Shown here: positions 33,397 through 43,442 of the stretch, one piece after another | Position numbering within the stretch: position 1 is the stretch's first letter | Layout of the letters: each line of letters opens with the position of its first letter | NCBI GenBank assembly: GCA_911728435.2 | Contig: OU452205.1 | Location: 9,182,260-9,246,259, forward strand | Reading direction: 5' to 3' | DNA length: 64,000 nt | Source of the DNA: Apoderus coryli | Taxonomy: Eukaryota; Arthropoda; Insecta; Coleoptera; Attelabidae | The notes under the pieces: model-generated | Seen by the model: only the letters and a program-made list of their open reading frames with translations | Database searches by the model: none | Told to the model about the DNA's origin: nothing | Program-made: the position numbers and the translations under genes

Positions 33397-34105
33397 CTTT
33401 TTTCGCCTGCCTGCACTTAAACAGAGTTTTACCGCAAGCATATGCGGGCGGTAAATGACCATTTAGCGCCCGCTCTTTTTATTTTTTTTCATAGATGGCG
33501 CTACTGTTAGTTTTCTAATAATAACGTTAACATCAGTAGTTTTCACTCACTTAACTTAATGTGCATTCCATCTAGATGATAAGTTGACAATTAATTGAGA
33601 AAGTTTACTTAGGTAGTCGTCTGCCATTCCGCTAAACTCATTTAATTATTTAAAATTGTCCATTATTAATTAGTAATCACTTTTTAATTATTATTGTAGT
33701 ACCGAAATATACCTAAGATTCTAAAATCAAATTTCTATAGCGTACACGCTCAGATAATAATTTGACAGTTTCTTTCTACATTTAAAATACTCAACATTGA
33801 CATGTGAGCCTGTCACGTAAGTTTTTCTGATCTGAGTTTGTCAAAGGATAACGCATATTATCATGTACGTCAAAAAATACTCCCATTAATTACTGTCAAA
33901 AACTGTCAGTTCATAACAGTAATAATTAATTATTAAAATAAAGTTCTTTTGGTTTAATATTGTAGTATGAAGAGGCAGGCGAAAAACAGTTGTAAGCACC
34001 ACTGGCGGTAAAGCCGCTGCAGCCCTTCGCTCTATAGCTGCCCTTGCTCGCTTCGTTCACTCGTGCGTCTATACAGCGGCGGGCTGCAACGAATGCTTTA
34101 CCGCC
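33397..34105. repeat. inverted-repeat element with GC-rich hairpins
   Basis: TTTTTCGCCTGCCT at 33,399-33,412 and AGGCAGGCGAAAAA at 33,973-33,986 form an inverted pair. Each is followed inward or outward by GGTAAA/TTTACC words: a small hairpin TTTACCGC/GCGGTAAA at 33,427-33,454, and a 102-bp GC-rich palindrome with GGCGGTAAAG/CTTTACCGCC ends at 34,004-34,105 (inner GCTGCAGCCC/GGGCTGCA). The GC content is far above the surroundings. The superfamily is unknown. Confidence 0.55.
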
Positions 34106-34224
34106 CTTTATACTTAATATATTATTACAGCATCATAACTATAGTCACCTATACTTGGGATTCGAAAATATTAAATTAATTATAGATCATCTGGTGCCAT
34201 ACGAGTATACGGACAAATTTAATA

Positions 34225-34972
34225 TGAAGACAATATTTAAAATAGTTTTAGGTATTTTGACGCTGTTTGTTGATTACGATAGGTTTCATTAACCTTTCAG
34301 CACGTTTTTTCTATAACTTCGTCACATTAGCCATGCATACGGAAACAGGTTCATTAAAATTTGATTTGAGTAATTATTTTCGAAGCACTTTCGTTAATAA
34401 TCAACAAATATATTATTTTACTTTAATAGTTAGACATTAAATGTCAATTATTATAATTTAATTGTTTCGTAACGTTCGATGGCTACCTATACTTAAAATA
34501 TATCGATAGAATTCAATTTTCTAGAATGATTTTTTTTTCGCATTGCATTTCATTTGAAAGGGAGTTTCATTGTCTTTCAGAATATTAGATAATATATAGG
34601 TGTTCCATTTGAGACAATTGACTTATGCATATTTGTATTAGTAGATTACTCAGTTTGCGACCACTATGTAAGAATATGGATAAATTTCTCGACATAATTG
34701 ATTTTTCTAAGACATTGTTCAACAACCATCACACTTTCAAGGGTCTGTCTATTGATGTGACGAAATACCAAATACGTTCCAGAGACCTGTTTTAGGCTAA
34801 AAGAATTAAAAATCCAAAAACATAATTAAACACATGGTCCTTGATTTGAATAAGAAAGTTGGTATTAGCTTAGAAGTGGCTCAAACATCGTAATCACAAA
34901 AATTCTCAAAAGAAATGAATGCTTAATTTCTGAAAACGTCTAATGTACCATCGACCAACAACCTGTATGTGA
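34225..34972 (+). repeat. unnamed ~700-bp repeat family, copy B
   Basis: It shares TAGGTTTCATTAACCTTT with copy C and CACTTTCGTTAATAA, GACATTAAATGTCA and GTGTTCCATTTGAGACA with copies A and C. It ends ACCAACAACCTG next to TA. Its left end is less clear than in A and C. Confidence 0.6.
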
Positions 34973-34989
34973 GCAGTTAGTGTCGACAA

Positions 34990-37900
34990 TTTCGTAAAAC
35001 TCCGATAAAAGTATCCACACTAAATCTAGATTTCTGACACAAACTTCTGACTAGTTCACCAGAGTACTGATACCAAAATAATTATTTCTACACACGGTAT
35101 TTACTAGCAGCTGATCACAAAGGGGACGCGTATCTCGCTGCTGAAGATACGCTAAAAAGCAAGATGCGGAAAATATAATAATCGAAGTTGCACATGCTTC
35201 TCTAGAACACGGTACTAATACAATAAAAGCGAGAACGGCGTTTAGTGTTTCGGAATCTAAACTTTCCTCAGATGCAGCAGTTGGTCATATAATTGAAGAA
35301 ACATTAAATTAACTGCTTACATAATATGTATGGCAGCTCAACATAAAGCCGTTATAATTAGAGATTTTTCTCCAAATATCAAGGATACAAATATAATTTA
35401 ATGAAATTCGTTGCTCTTCATTTCATGTAAAAAAAAACAATGCTGATATCGGGAAAAAACATTGTTTGAACTCTAGGGTATTCTGTCGGCATATTATATG
35501 ATATTTATTATAACTAGAAAGCAAAGATCCAATCAAAAATTAATAAACAACATATAATCCTATCTTTTGTATACCAGCTACGCGTTGTCGGAGAAGATTT
35601 ATACTACGACAATCGGTACCACCACGGATTCACTTGCAATAATCAACTCAAGCAGCCAAAAAAGAATACCAAAAAAACAGATAGCCAAGAGTCTCTATAA
35701 CGAAAGTTGCTAGATATTAGCGTACAATAAGTAGGTAGGTAATACAATAAAATCTTACCTTGGTTCTTGGATGTCGTTGAAGTCTTAGAAAATACACTGA
35801 TTGACGAGAAATACCAAATTCTGAAACAGAGTAATTACATTAGAATGATTGGAGCAAAAGTGCCTCCGCAATAGTTTGGTATGTTTTAAATTAAATCCAT
35901 TAGTACACCCGCTACAAGAGATTCTACATAAAAAAGGCAACAATAGGTTCTAGAGAAGAAATAAGATGACTGAACCACTACGTCATTATGCAAAACGACA
36001 GGCCATTTTTACCGAAAATGAAGAAATTATAGTGTATTCGATTGTAAATGGATGGTACAATTGGGAAGTGTTCGTCTTGTGAAACTGAAGATATCACTGG
36101 TATCACAATGGTAGAAATAACATAAATAATATTTCGAATTCAGCATTCCGCCATTAAAACAAACAAAGGTATGTTTGAATAATGAAATACTAAACATATT
36201 ATGTGTTGTGTTCCGACCGATATAATTATAAATATATGCATCATAACCATAATTATTATGTTTTTAAGTAGACACGAAATATAGACAAACCAATGGGACT
36301 CTAATTGGTAGCAACTAGGTAGTTTAATTATCACTTATAATAAACTAATGCCTTTATGTCGCAGTTCAATAATAATAAAAATAAGAACGGTTTATCATCA
36401 TAGGCGTATAAGTAAAAACTGTAGGACAATGTCAAATAGTTCTCAGGACGAGTTAAAAGAAAACTTATCTACCTATATAATATCATTTCTGGGAAAGCCT
36501 GTAAAATCCTTTAATTAAATCCATTGTATATTTGAAGACAGAAAGAGCGAAAAAAAGGAACTAACTTCATTACGCACGTTATTAACTTTTGGTAAGAAAG
36601 TATAGACCTCCGGCGATGTGTAACCCAGTGGCGTAGACATTTTCCAGGTATAATAATTCATTAAACCTAGTAAAGCAACTCTCACGCTGCGACGTACCTG
36701 ATGCGTCTATAATAGCTTGGAGGTCTAGAAACACAGGCAGAAATAATTTATCCTTTAAGATACGAGAAAAAGGACGCCGATAACGTTGCCGGCTTGAATA
36801 AAATATATTGGTAAATAAAGTGGGTTTATAAAGTATTGTGATCACACCATCGCATTTAATCATGGAGGTAGCGAATTATTTATCTCCAAATACGTATTCG
36901 TAAAACACTAAAAGACTGCTGGAAGTTGTTTTATTAGATACAATAACTTTAAATTTGATATTATGGAATTTATCTCGGGAAACTTTAAAACTAAATGTGA
37001 CAACAAGGCTCATTGAAGTATCTACAGTTTCTTGCCGAGGTAGGGTAACATTTATCGGAAATATGATTCTCTAGAAAAACAGCTTTATTTTCCAAAGCAG
37101 TAGGTAGTTACTTAGAACTTTGCTGAGGATGCGAGCTATATTAAAATGTAAGGTGTTGCATATAAAATAAAAAAAAAATTGGTAAAATGATATTATTTAA
37201 ATTGCTTTAACTATGCGCGGCGGACTAATTCGTTTCCGGATTGCTAAGAGCAGCATACCATAATAATAAGTATATCATACTAACTAGTTCAACTTATACT
37301 CCTGTGGTTTTATACCAGTAAAAAGTTTTAAACCTCTACTGGCACATTTACCACTATCTGGGGGGCAATCTATCCAATGTGTAAGTAAAACTAGCAGCAT
37401 AAATAAAATGTAGGAATTAAAACGAAAAGCGCTAGAGACCGTTAGTTGTTTTTTCCAGAATCACCAACATACTATGAATAGTAACATGTTACTAGGCAAT
37501 AATCTAGAAAAAGTGAAAGGTATGTAAGAAGAAACGTTAACTTTGACTGTTTGTGAATTTGTACTAAAAATGTTGCTCGTGCCCTTGAGGCAAGAACAGC
37601 TCTCCATACCGAAAAATATCTGTACGGTGTGTAGGTCATGCCTCTCGCGCAGTCTATAATATGGTGAAATGCTGTTCATTCGGCATATCGCCAACGTAAA
37701 CTAGATGTCGCCAAACACATTCTCTTAGATCTTGATGTTTATTTTTGTTAATAATCCTGCGCTAACCATGTACGCTGTTTTTCATAAAATTACTTGACAA
37801 ACTATTTTAAATATGTCAATGTTATTTATTATGGCGTGTTGTCCTTTTTGAATAAGTGTCTAGGATATTTGCATTTTCTCCTGAACCTGAATTAGATGCT

Positions 37901-38140
37901 CTATGTATAATAGGAATTGAAAAATGAGTATAAGCCTGAATGAAAAAATTTGATTGTTTTTAAAATTAACGTTTACTACTTTTCAGTTATTTAGTAATTT
38001 AAAATATGTATTTTTTTTTATTAAGAATAACTGCATCAACCCTGAGTGTTATTAGCAGGTGGTACAATTTTATACAATATAGAGGCTGTTTACGCTAGTT
38101 GACATTATAACTTAAGTTTAGACTAAGTATATTATTTTAT
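34990..38140. other. 3.1 kb with no assignable gene
   Basis: Several short open stretches (for example 36,582-36,863 minus and 37,461-37,694 minus) lack recognisable motifs. Some mixed-composition parts near 35,150-36,120 may be very old transposon remains, but I cannot name them. Confidence 0.3.
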
Positions 38141-38143
38141 TAA

Positions 38144-38401
38144 CTAGTATAAAGATAGCTTAATTTTTTTCAAGTAAGTTACAGTCATTTTGGTATCCTT
38201 TGTACATTTATTATCTTTCAATAGTTCACTTAATGATGCTGGAAATTTATGAATTTGTCTTTCGGCTGAGAACTTCGCACATTCAATTAAAATATGTTTC
38301 ACCGTAATACTTGTAGAACATGTTTCCCAGAAGGGTTGCACTGTTTTTGATATTAAGTAACAGTGTGTTAAACAAGTACGTCCTATTCTTAACCGGAACA
38401 T
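38144..38401 (-). pseudogene. LINE ORF2 C-terminal segment (after RNase H)
   Basis: An 85-codon open reading has LRIGRTCLTHCYLI, then a Cys/His block (ETCSTSITVKHILIECAKF). This L-R-G-T-LTH and C-VKHIL-C pattern ends the ORF2 of RNase H-bearing Jockey/I-type LINEs. It was probably part of a larger element whose RT is lost; no RT is seen next to it on the minus strand upstream. Confidence 0.75.
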
Positions 38402-38404
38402 TAT

Positions 38405-40740
38405 TATTATTTGTTGCTAACTGTTGCAAAAAAATGTTTTCTGAGCTTTATATTTGATTTGAATTATATTTGTGTATATTTTAGCTTTACATTTCAAAAT
38501 ATGTTGTATCTAAAACAATAGCATTGTGTAAATGTATTTTTGTTTGTACAAATTGGTTCGTTGATCTCATCATTTTACCGCACGCCACTTGTAATGATCT
38601 TCTTTTAAAAAAATCTATTTACACACCGACTTATTTTATATCCAGTTTCATATATCTTAATAATTCTATTCATATATTTCGATTTGAACACATTTTTATA
38701 TTTCGAAATTTTTCTAGCGCCTTTTGGACACTGATTTTTACTTGCAGAAACCAGATAGGTATAATACTACTTCAATATTGAAAAGTGTGTCATTATTGAC
38801 ACTTGGCAACTTTTTTTATAGTTGGACCCTTTTTAACCTTCCTTTGGGCAGCTATTGGATATTAGTATTATATCAAATATTTTAGCAGCCAAATTCTATA
38901 CTGTAATAATTAATGTCACATTTTTCGAGAGTCCTTTCCAAATTACGGACGCCCTGTCCTGTATATATTAACGTAGTTTTTCAATTCGGTTGGTATATTG
39001 AGTAAGCAAGTAAATTTCATTAGAATAACTTCAATTTTTTCAATTGACATTAGTTTCGTAAATTACACGGACCATTTGAGAACTATTTCAAAAAAGTATC
39101 ATATATTATGTTTTACATCGTCAGAGAACGAACCCAGTGTGCAAAATTGTTTACAGAGGTGTTATTCTACATTTTTTAAACCTTACTTCTGTAAGAATTT
39201 ATCATATTTGATAAGAATCGCTGTTTTTGGAAAACAAATCTATGATTTGTTCTTTCCCAAAAAAAAAAAAAAAAACACGAAAGAAGGCATTAAAGAGATT
39301 ATTTATATTATTTATGAACTTCTTTCTTTGTAACTACCATACGTTAAAAGGGAATGATGTACAAAACAAAAGAAGAATTAAATTAGTCAGACAATAGAAA
39401 CAAATCAAAACATTCAAACTATCCACAATAAATTATACTGAGATTCATTGTATCCATTCCGTAATTGGCCGTTCTGTCTAAATTAATATTACATTTATGA
39501 TTTCTGAATTTACTCTGGGGTACAACTATATTACTAACAGACAGTATAGACTTGTTTCCAAACAAATACCGTAACGAATTTCCTTTGACGTGTACACTTT
39601 GCAATATAACGTTAATCGTACCCTTAGACTTTAGACTTCAAAATAGCGTAACAAATTTTAGAGCAAAAATAAATTTACCTTTTATTTACATATTATGCAA
39701 GCTGTGCTTTTGCTGTTATACTTCAGCAACATTCCATTTAGTTAGAAAAGTTTTGATATCCTAGAAAAATTACGCTGGGTAGCATTTTGAAAATTAAATT
39801 GCATAGCAAGCAGCAAATGAAATTAAACCTAATAATTTTGCACTACCTATTTACATAGACGTTTTAGCCATTTTAATTTCGTTATGTGTGTTTATTTAAC
39901 GTGGCTGTTTTAACTGTGAACAGGTTTTATTTAACGTATTTAATTTAACTAAAAGGTGCCAAGCCAATTTAGGCAAGTTTCCTTTGAATAGTTACGTAAA
40001 ATAAAAATGAAAAATCACAGAACTCTGAATCGATAGTGTCGTAAAACTAGCTTTAGTACTAGTGTCCTTGAAGCAGATCTCAAGCCATACGGATACTTTT
40101 TCAACCAACATAGCGGAAATAAATTCATAAATCGGCCTTGCCGAATCAACCAAACACGTTATACATATAAAGTTAGCAAGTTCTTATATTTCTCTATCTT
40201 GACAGTAATAAAAAAGTTTGTCGAAATTACTTATTTTGCTAAGTGACGTCATATCCGTCGTTTTCAATATTTACGATTAATATTAAGACACCGGTATTCT
40301 AGATAGTAAAAGCATAATATACAAGAGATCATTGTAATATTATCTACGTAGGTAAATGAGAAAAGTAATTTCTGAAAATTCAGCCATAATCAGCAAGCTT
40401 AGTATCTTTTCATCCATAGTTAGCAAATTATGAATTTAATTTTGTAACCTCATTTTAATTTAATAACAAAAGATCTACGAGTGGTATCTATACGAATATG
40501 ACAGAAACTTTTTGTTTGCTTATGATTCTAAATAAACTACCTAATTAAGAATTAGTTAATTAAATTCAACGTTTCATTTCAGATCATTCAAATGGAACAG
40601 AATATCTTTTAATAAATGGGTTAATTGACAGTTTAAAATTCTGTATATATTAATCTCACGAAATTTAAGAAATAAGTATGATCAAGTTAGAATCGATTAG
40701 AACAAACTTTCTTTAAATGTATATTCATCAACCTTTTTTA
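38405..40740. other. 2.3 kb with no assignable gene
   Basis: AT-rich. There is an A-run at 39,260-39,275. No repeats or coding motifs were recognised. Confidence 0.3.
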
Positions 40741-40847
40741 TTTATTTTTTTTAACTATTTCTTAGGGTATAGGTTCACAGAGAAATATATCGCAGGACAA
40801 AAATAAAAACTTGGTTTTTATTTTATAACATATTTATAAAACACAAC

Positions 40848-40889
40848 GTTTCGTCAACTGATTGTTGACTTCATCAAGAAGTTGTCACA
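40848..40889 (-). ncRNA. hammerhead ribozyme-like core in left (inverted) terminal repeat
   Basis: On the minus strand, CTTGATGAAG precedes a perfect stem II (GTCAAC/GTTGAC) and GAAACGTT. One extra T in the first box relative to CTGATGA may weaken it. GAAACGTT contains the palindromic ACGT expected for a minimal stem III. Confidence 0.6.
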
Positions 40890-41266
40890 AAAGCTTAAAT
40901 CTACTTAAGTCTGAAATTTTCACAAACATAAAAGCGAAAACACCACTTTTCAAAAAATCGCATGTTATTTATGAGATTCCTTGTAACAATTGTGAAGGAG
41001 TATATATTGGACAAACTAAACCAAATCTAGAAAAAAGATGAAGTGCATATAAAAACAATTCCAGCAGAACGGCCCTCCAAAAACATTGTGAATCTCGAAA
41101 TCACACTTTTAATTATGACGATACAAAGATATTAAACACAGAACAACACAAGAGAAAGAGAGAAATAATGGAAATTATATATTATATCAAAAAGAATCAG
41201 AACTCTGTAAACGATCGGACTGATATCCAATATCTAAGCAGCATATATCACAAGCTAATAGAATAA
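40880..41266 (+). pseudogene. Penelope-like GIY-YIG endonuclease domain
   Basis: The second frame reads HVIYEIPCNNCEGVYIGQTK and PNLEKR, a TGA (after Arg), then TALQKHCESRNHTFNYDDTK, KRKREIMEIIYYIKKNQNSV and a TAA at 41,264-41,266. IYEIPCNNC and YIGQT are the GIY and YIG motifs with the C-x2-C site. The downstream HC-NH-F block and E near REIMEI correspond to the rest of the endonuclease fold, including the metal-binding Glu. One stop makes it inactive. The C-terminal extension to the right terminal repeat (400 bp) is non-coding. Confidence 0.85.
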
Positions 41267-41670
41267 TACTTTAAAATTTCCCACTCGTACATATTATAAA
41301 TATAAACTAACCCCTGTATAAAAATATTAATGGAATATCGTCTTATTACTTTTACCTCAATCTAAAGAGATCTCTTTTATAAAAAAAACACACATAAAAT
41401 CAAAAACAGCAGAAATTTGAAATGATGATAAGAAATAAATATTTTAACTCGTTTTCGTTATTAAACCATACCAATTTTAGATTATAATAATATTTATTGT
41501 CGCGATTATTCTAAACGTGGATAAATGTTTTGTCATTCATGTTGATTTTATACATTATTAAATGGTTGAAAACATGTATAGTTTTTGGTGTTGTGTCCAG
41601 GTAATTAAAAAAAAAATACGTTAACATGAATTATTATAATGTTTTTAATGTAATTAAATTATAATTTCAG

Positions 41671-41722
41671 ACACCTGATGAAGGCAACAACAATCAGTTG
41701 ACGAATGGTTGTGTTTTATAAA
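41671..41722 (+). ncRNA. hammerhead ribozyme-like core in right terminal repeat
   Basis: ACAC then CTGATGA (41,675-41,681), a stem II (GGCAAC/GTTGAC with a mismatch), then GAATGG where GAAACG is expected, then TTGTGT. ACAC can pair with GTGT to form stem I. The core is damaged in the GAAA box here but intact in the left copy, so the ancestor very likely had a full hammerhead. Confidence 0.6.
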
Positions 41723-41812
41723 TATGTTATAAAATAAAAACCAAGTTTTTATTTTTGTCCTACGATATATTTCTCTGTGAACCTATACCCTAAGATATAG
41801 TTAAAAAAAAAG

Positions 41813-42040
41813 TAGAAACTTTGGCGTAGAGTAATATTGACAAATTCGTTTACCTCTTCACCAAAACACGACGACGTCAAACACTTTTACATTAAATTAT
41901 TGAATCAAAACAAACAAAATTCGTCACCCCGACAAACGATCTTTCTTTTATGGATTCACCACAACCCTAAAAACTAATTATTGTTTTTTCACTACTTGAT
42001 GTTTATTTTGATTTGAGTTTCCCTTGTTTTTGATTGCAGT
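41813..42040. other. no gene seen
   Basis: A spacer between the Penelope-like remnant and the next hammerhead-like motif. Confidence 0.3.
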
Positions 42041-42047
42041 TTTGTGG

Positions 42048-42080
42048 CTGATGATGGGGGATACAGCCCCGAAACAGTTA
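42048..42080 (+). ncRNA. hammerhead-like motif
   Basis: CTGATGA (42,048-42,054), stem II of four G-C pairs (GGGG/CCCC with a short loop), then GAAAC (42,071-42,075). Stem I pairing is poor. It shares the spacing with the motifs at 4.45 and 42.39 kb, which suggests a common source. Confidence 0.45.
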
Positions 42081-42296
42081 TCACCTTATGTAACTATTTC
42101 AATAAAATAACTTTGTGGATGGGACTAATTTTGATTGATCTGGAGATCCTACTAGAAATGAATGATGAATCCTGAAAAAAATTATTCTATGAGAAATAAT
42201 GTAAATAAAGCAGCTTATGACCAACGGCCATTACTACTCTACCACCGATCAGAATTTACTGTTCTACATTTTTTCGGCTCTCTTAAATTCTGATAT

Positions 42297-42515
42297 GAAG
42301 CAAATAGAAAGGAATAATTATTATTATAATTAGTCTGTCAAGGGCCTTGCCCGTATGTTTGTTTTTTAATACCTAAGATTTAAATTTAAGGCTGATGATG
42401 GAGCGGGACTCCGAAACATGTCCCCTTTTATAAAGGAATCTTAATAAAAACAAAATTATTAGTGGAGACAATGTATGTATTTTTATTGTAATAATTATTC
42501 CTTTCTATTTGCTTC
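42297..42515. repeat. 219-bp segment bounded by a perfect 26-bp inverted repeat
   Basis: GAAGCAAATAGAAAGGAATA, continuing ATTATT, at 42,297-42,322 is exactly mirrored at 42,490-42,515. The enclosed sequence holds a hammerhead-like core near its centre. This could be a small non-autonomous Penelope-related unit. Confidence 0.7.
42388..42427 (+). ncRNA. hammerhead-like motif inside inverted repeats
   Basis: CTGATGA (42,392-42,398), stem II GGAG/CTCC, GAAAC (42,413-42,417), palindromic ACATGT and a GTC cleavage triplet (42,420-42,422). AAGG before the core can pair with CCTT after the cleavage site with one bulged C. This is the most complete core outside the Penelope-like element. Confidence 0.55.
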
Positions 42516-42654
42516 GTGCCTGTTTCTAAAATATTCTTATTCGAATATAACAATTCTAAACATTCTATCTCTATTACGTATACGTATTTTCAAATTTTGA
42601 GGTTTCTGAATATCAACTAAAGAGAAGCAAAAACCTACCAAGTAAATATTAGGT

Positions 42655-42840
42655 CAATTGGATCGGGGAGCTAAGCTTTTGATAACGTTAATCACTCGAG
42701 ACTTCTTCTGAAGCTTCAAAGTGCTGGTGTTTGGGACTTGCTTATGATTGGTGTAGTTCTTACCTTAAGAGTCGCCAAAAAATACTATTTTCTATATGTG
42801 ATTTTGCTACCCTCGGCGTTTTCATAGATATCAGTTCGGT
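42655..42840 (+). pseudogene. LINE RT fragment around motif A
   Basis: The translation reads AFDNVNHSRLLLKLQSAGVW in one frame and WCSSYLKSRQKILFSICDFA in the next, matching motif A and the following SYL-RQ block of LINE RTs. It is a very short, shifted relic. Confidence 0.65.
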
Positions 42841-42874
42841 AAACCAATATTCGAAATAATCAATTCATCTCTAG

Positions 42875-43177
42875 CCATCTGCGCTGCTGGGGGTGGCTTT
42901 TCATTATGCTGTCAAAAATAAGCCTGTTAGAAATATAAGAGATACCATAGTCAGTGGCAAGGTTCTATCACAACTGTTATGGAGCACTATTCTGGGCAGC
43001 TTCATGCACCGCCGTAAATTAAATTATTTCTACACTAAAGCCTATGCACCATGTAACAGAGAAAACTCGCACAAGCAGCTTGAAGTATACTTTGGATTTC
43101 CAACTAATACGGGCGATGTGAGATATGAGGGCGTAGGGGAGAAGATTCCCGTCTTCTCCACTGAACCACACAAATAA
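42875..43177 (+). CDS. unrecognised open stretch, about 100 codons
   Basis: Open from after a stop at 42,872 to TAA at 43,177, with no ATG near the start. The product is rich in Lys and Arg (for example KNKPVRNIRDTIVSGKVL) and contains no motif I know. It follows a LINE RT relic on the same strand, but the RT similarity ends before it. Chance open frames of this length occur elsewhere in the window, so it may not be a gene. Confidence 0.2.
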   Translation, partial: PSALLGVAFHYAVKNKPVRNIRDTIVSGKVLSQLLWSTILGSFMHRRKLNYFYTKAYAPCNRENSHKQLEVYFGFPTNTGDVRYEGVGEKIPVFSTEPHK

Positions 43178-43296
43178 ATTGGATCAAACATACATTTGAT
43201 AATGTTGTAATATTCTTTTTTTAACGTTATGATTTTCTAAGAATTTATTTATTTTATTTCATAGGTTTGAAGGTTAATTATTCTCATTGTCAACAT

Positions 43297-43345
43297 ACAG
43301 AACGTTTCGGCACACGTATTTGTGCCTTCTTCAGATATTTCATTG
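43297..43345 (-). ncRNA. hammerhead-like motif
   Basis: On the minus strand, CTGAAGA (43,328-43,334; the consensus allows any base at the fifth position), then a perfect stem II GGCAC/GTGCC, then GAAAC (43,314-43,318) and ACGTT. Stem I pairing is not convincing. CTGAAGAAGGCAC-GTGCCGAAACG strings are seen in Penelope-like terminal repeats. Confidence 0.5.
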
Positions 43346-43442
43346 CTATACGGGTGTTATATAATTCTTAGAACGTTGTTAAAAGATTTGTCCATTGTTA
43401 CATCTGCACAAATTTGCGAATACCCTTACCTTAGTGTAGTCC

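Larger units (their letters stand above)
40744..41812 (+). mobile_element. Penelope-like element remnant with inverted terminal repeats
   Basis: Two inverted copies of about 138 bp (40,744-40,880 and 41,675-41,812) flank a GIY-YIG coding segment. They share TAGGGTATAGGTTCACAGAG, TAAAAACTTGGTTTTTATTT and a hammerhead core. Penelope-like elements are retroelements with an RT fused to a GIY-YIG endonuclease. They are known for terminal repeats (pLTRs) in direct or inverted orientation that contain hammerhead ribozymes. The RT is missing here. Arm identity is high (mostly single substitutions), so the insertion is not very old. Confidence 0.85.
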
